Shown here one piece after another: positions 62,565-64,000 of a stretch of DNA of 64,000 bases; the first letter of the stretch is position 1, and every line of letters begins with the position of its first letter. The DNA is from Kuafuiihalomonas sp964473255. GTDB lineage: Bacteria; Myxococcota; Kuafuiibacteriia; Kuafuiibacteriales; Kuafuiibacteriaceae. Where the stretch lies: contig CAYYOT010000021.1 of the NCBI GenBank assembly GCA_964473255.1, positions 1 to 64,000 on the forward strand, given 5' to 3'. The notes beneath the pieces were generated by a model. The model was not told where the DNA came from and did no database searches. It worked only from the letters and a program-made list of their open reading frames with translations. The position numbers were made by a program, and so were the translations under genes.

Positions 62565-63479
62565 TCAGCCGTGGCTCGCGGCCTCGGCTCGCTCGCTGGC
62601 CGGCCGGATCAAGCGCAGGGGCTCGGGGTGGAGCCGAAAGGAGACCACTTCACCGTAGGCGATACCGTACTGCCGGTGGGAGCCGTCCAAGAAGACGCTC
62701 GCATCGTTCACCCGGCACTCCAGCCGCAATGTCTGACGATGGTCGAGGACCGCGCTGCGCAAGCGCACCGCTTCCCTGCCGGGCGGGCAATACGGCTCCC
62801 GCACCAGGAACGCGAACTGCCGCGCGGTCAGGGGCAGCACGGGGCCCCCTGCCGACGAAAGGGCGCAGGTGGAGCCCGCTGGCGTCGCGACCCAAACGCC
62901 CGAGCTGCGCTGATGCTCTTCGCCGTCGGGCCACTCCAGAAGGTACCGGCACATGATCGCTGGGTTGTTCGTACAGAAGAGCGCGTCGTTGAGAACGGGC
63001 TCGGGGACGATGCGCTCCCCGACCTGAACCTGAAGGCGCTGCACGGTTCGGGGACCCAGCGTTCCCGCTCGGAGCTCCTCGAGGACGGCGCCGAGCCCGT
63101 CCGCCGTGCAGCCGGCAAGGTAGCCGACCGAGACGCTCGGCGCCGAGTTCACGCCGAGGAGGGGGATGTCGGTGTGGACCCAGTGAGAAACACCCAAGAC
63201 CATGCCATCGCCGCCGACAGCGATGATCAGATCCACGTCCTTGATGGGCTCGCGGGGGAGCCAGTTGCGCTCGTCCACCTCGACGCCGTGCCGACGCAGT
63301 GTCTCGCGGACCGACCGCACCGACTCGATGTGTTCGGCGTGGGAGTCCACCATCGGACGAACCGATGGGTCGTAGGCTTCGACCAGCTGGCGCAGTCGTT
63401 CACCTTCGGGGGAGGCATCTTCGGCCAGACGATCGACCTGCGAGCGCTTGTTGACGAGGGTGACGCGAGCGATCTTCAT
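62565..63479 (-). CDS. nadK: NAD kinase
   Basis: 304 residues. The GGDGMVLG ATP/NAD site, IPLLGVNSAPSVSVGYLA, and PVLNDALF are the NADK blocks; VWVATPAGSTCALSSAGGP is the substrate-loop block. It phosphorylates NAD to NADP. ATG 63479 overlaps the TGA of the NUDIX gene, so the two are coupled. Confidence 0.92.
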   Translation of the reverse strand: MKIARVTLVNKRSQVDRLAEDASPEGERLRQLVEAYDPSVRPMVDSHAEHIESVRSVRETLRRHGVEVDERNWLPREPIKDVDLIIAVGGDGMVLGVSHWVHTDIPLLGVNSAPSVSVGYLAGCTADGLGAVLEELRAGTLGPRTVQRLQVQVGERIVPEPVLNDALFCTNNPAIMCRYLLEWPDGEEHQRSSGVWVATPAGSTCALSSAGGPVLPLTARQFAFLVREPYCPPGREAVRLRSAVLDHRQTLRLECRVNDASVFLDGSHRQYGIAYGEVVSFRLHPEPLRLIRPASERAEAASHG

Positions 63480-64000
63480 GGCGCGGATCCTCGGTCCAAT
63501 CGAGCCCGAAGGCGCCGGAGCCCGATCTCGGTTTTCGCGTCGGCGATGAACAATCCGTGGGGTCCGTTCCCGGGCTCGGTCTCGCACAGCTCGATGGCAG
63601 CATCCAACCGCATGACCCAAAGATCGGCTCCTTCTTCGAGCGGTGAGCCGTCGCCATCCGGTACGGCGGCCGTCGCTCTCTGGAGGAGGTCGGGAACCTC
63701 CACCGCCAAGAGCGCGATCTGTTCGGCGAATGAGGCAGGGATCGGGATCACCGGCGGCCCCAACGATACGAACGCTGCCTCGGGCAAGTCGATACCGGCC
63801 TCCTCCCGAGTCTCCCGGCGCGCCGTCTCGGTCCAGGGCTCGCTACCCTCCTGCAGCCCCGCGACGAGCTCCAGGCATAGGCTCTCTCCGTGAATCTGAT
63901 AGAAAGCCCAGCGAACCTGGCGACGCAACAGGACCCAGGCCTCCGAGGGGCGGCCCGAGGCCGCAGGCTCATACAGGACCACCGCGGCGGCGTCCCGGCG
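63476..64000 (-). CDS. NUDIX hydrolase (cut by window end)
   Basis: At least 175 residues; the open frame continues past the right edge. The Nudix box fits G-x5-E-x7-R-E-x2-E-E-x-G at GLQEGSEPWTETARRETREEAG. Upstream, RRDAAAVVLYEP matches ADP-ribose pyrophosphatases (NudF type). It hydrolyses a nucleoside diphosphate-linked substrate, likely ADP-sugars. In an operon with nadK, a role in NAD turnover is plausible. Confidence 0.88.
   Translation of the reverse strand, partial: RRDAAAVVLYEPAASGRPSEAWVLLRRQVRWAFYQIHGESLCLELVAGLQEGSEPWTETARRETREEAGIDLPEAAFVSLGPPVIPIPASFAEQIALLAVEVPDLLQRATAAVPDGDGSPLEEGADLWVMRLDAAIELCETEPGNGPHGLFIADAKTEIGLRRLRARLDRGSAP

Overview
The window is a dense, G+C-rich bacterial chromosome segment, and its gene content points to the Myxococcota (Sandaracinaceae/Polyangiales-like). 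Indicators are two large Ser/Thr kinases (one PEGA-tailed, one TPR-tailed), an IcmF fused mutase, many lipoproteins with Asp/Ala/Gly-rich linkers, a beta-propeller lipoprotein, a sigma-54 enhancer-binding regulator and a leukotriene-A4-hydrolase-like M1 peptidase. This placement is inferred from families, not from a marker gene. A run of ten N at 40444-40453 shows it is a draft or metagenome assembly. Genes are tightly packed, and many neighbours overlap by 4 bp (ATGA), implying translational coupling.

1-9.7 kb: 5' part of icmF, oligopeptidase B, a CbpA/CbpM-like co-chaperone pair, a dienelactone-hydrolase-like lipoprotein, a large alpha/beta-hydrolase-like lipoprotein, small unknowns, an EthD-domain protein and a tRNA-Val. 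9.7-18.5 kb: PEGA kinase, SGNH hydrolase, old-yellow-enzyme protein, and a TerB-domain / membrane-repeat protein / short Hsp70 group. 18.5-22.3 kb: a kynureninase-like enzyme divergent from a three-gene operon (dihydropteroate-synthase-like, pteridine-reductase-like SDR, PfkB kinase). 22.3-25.2 kb: two divergent membrane desaturases around a repeat-rich intergenic region. 25.2-28.5 kb: EgtD-like methyltransferase coupled to the M1 peptidase, and a DUF4920 lipoprotein.

28.6-32.5 kb holds the clearest regulatory unit. A PAS/sigma-54 activator with a cysteine cluster is divergent from an octaheme cytochrome c lipoprotein that has a good -24/-12 promoter and upstream inverted repeats. 32.5-38.9 kb: an RND tripartite efflux operon beside an ArsR regulator and a DUF2892 membrane protein, with a perfect 9-bp-arm inverted repeat as probable operator. 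38.9-40.7 kb: a SpoU methylase and an Asp/Cys-rich lipoprotein broken by the assembly gap. 40.7-45.5 kb: a co-directional amidohydrolase, CrtA-family carotenoid oxygenase, LCMT-type methyltransferase and aldehyde dehydrogenase. 45.5-52.7 kb: beta-propeller lipoprotein, membrane-anchored beta-carbonic anhydrase, and a tolQ-tolR-tolA-tolB-ppx operon without pal. 52.9-64 kb: an unknown lipoprotein, prfA-prmC, the TPR kinase, two SPFH proteins with NfeD, an EamA transporter, nadK and a NUDIX hydrolase cut by the window end.

The best candidates for undescribed biology are the octaheme lipoprotein with its dedicated sigma-54 switch, the DHPS-like/PTR-like/PfkB/kynureninase-like module, and the CrtA-LCMT-aldehyde dehydrogenase cluster. 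Functions are inferred from motifs read by eye; no database search was run.
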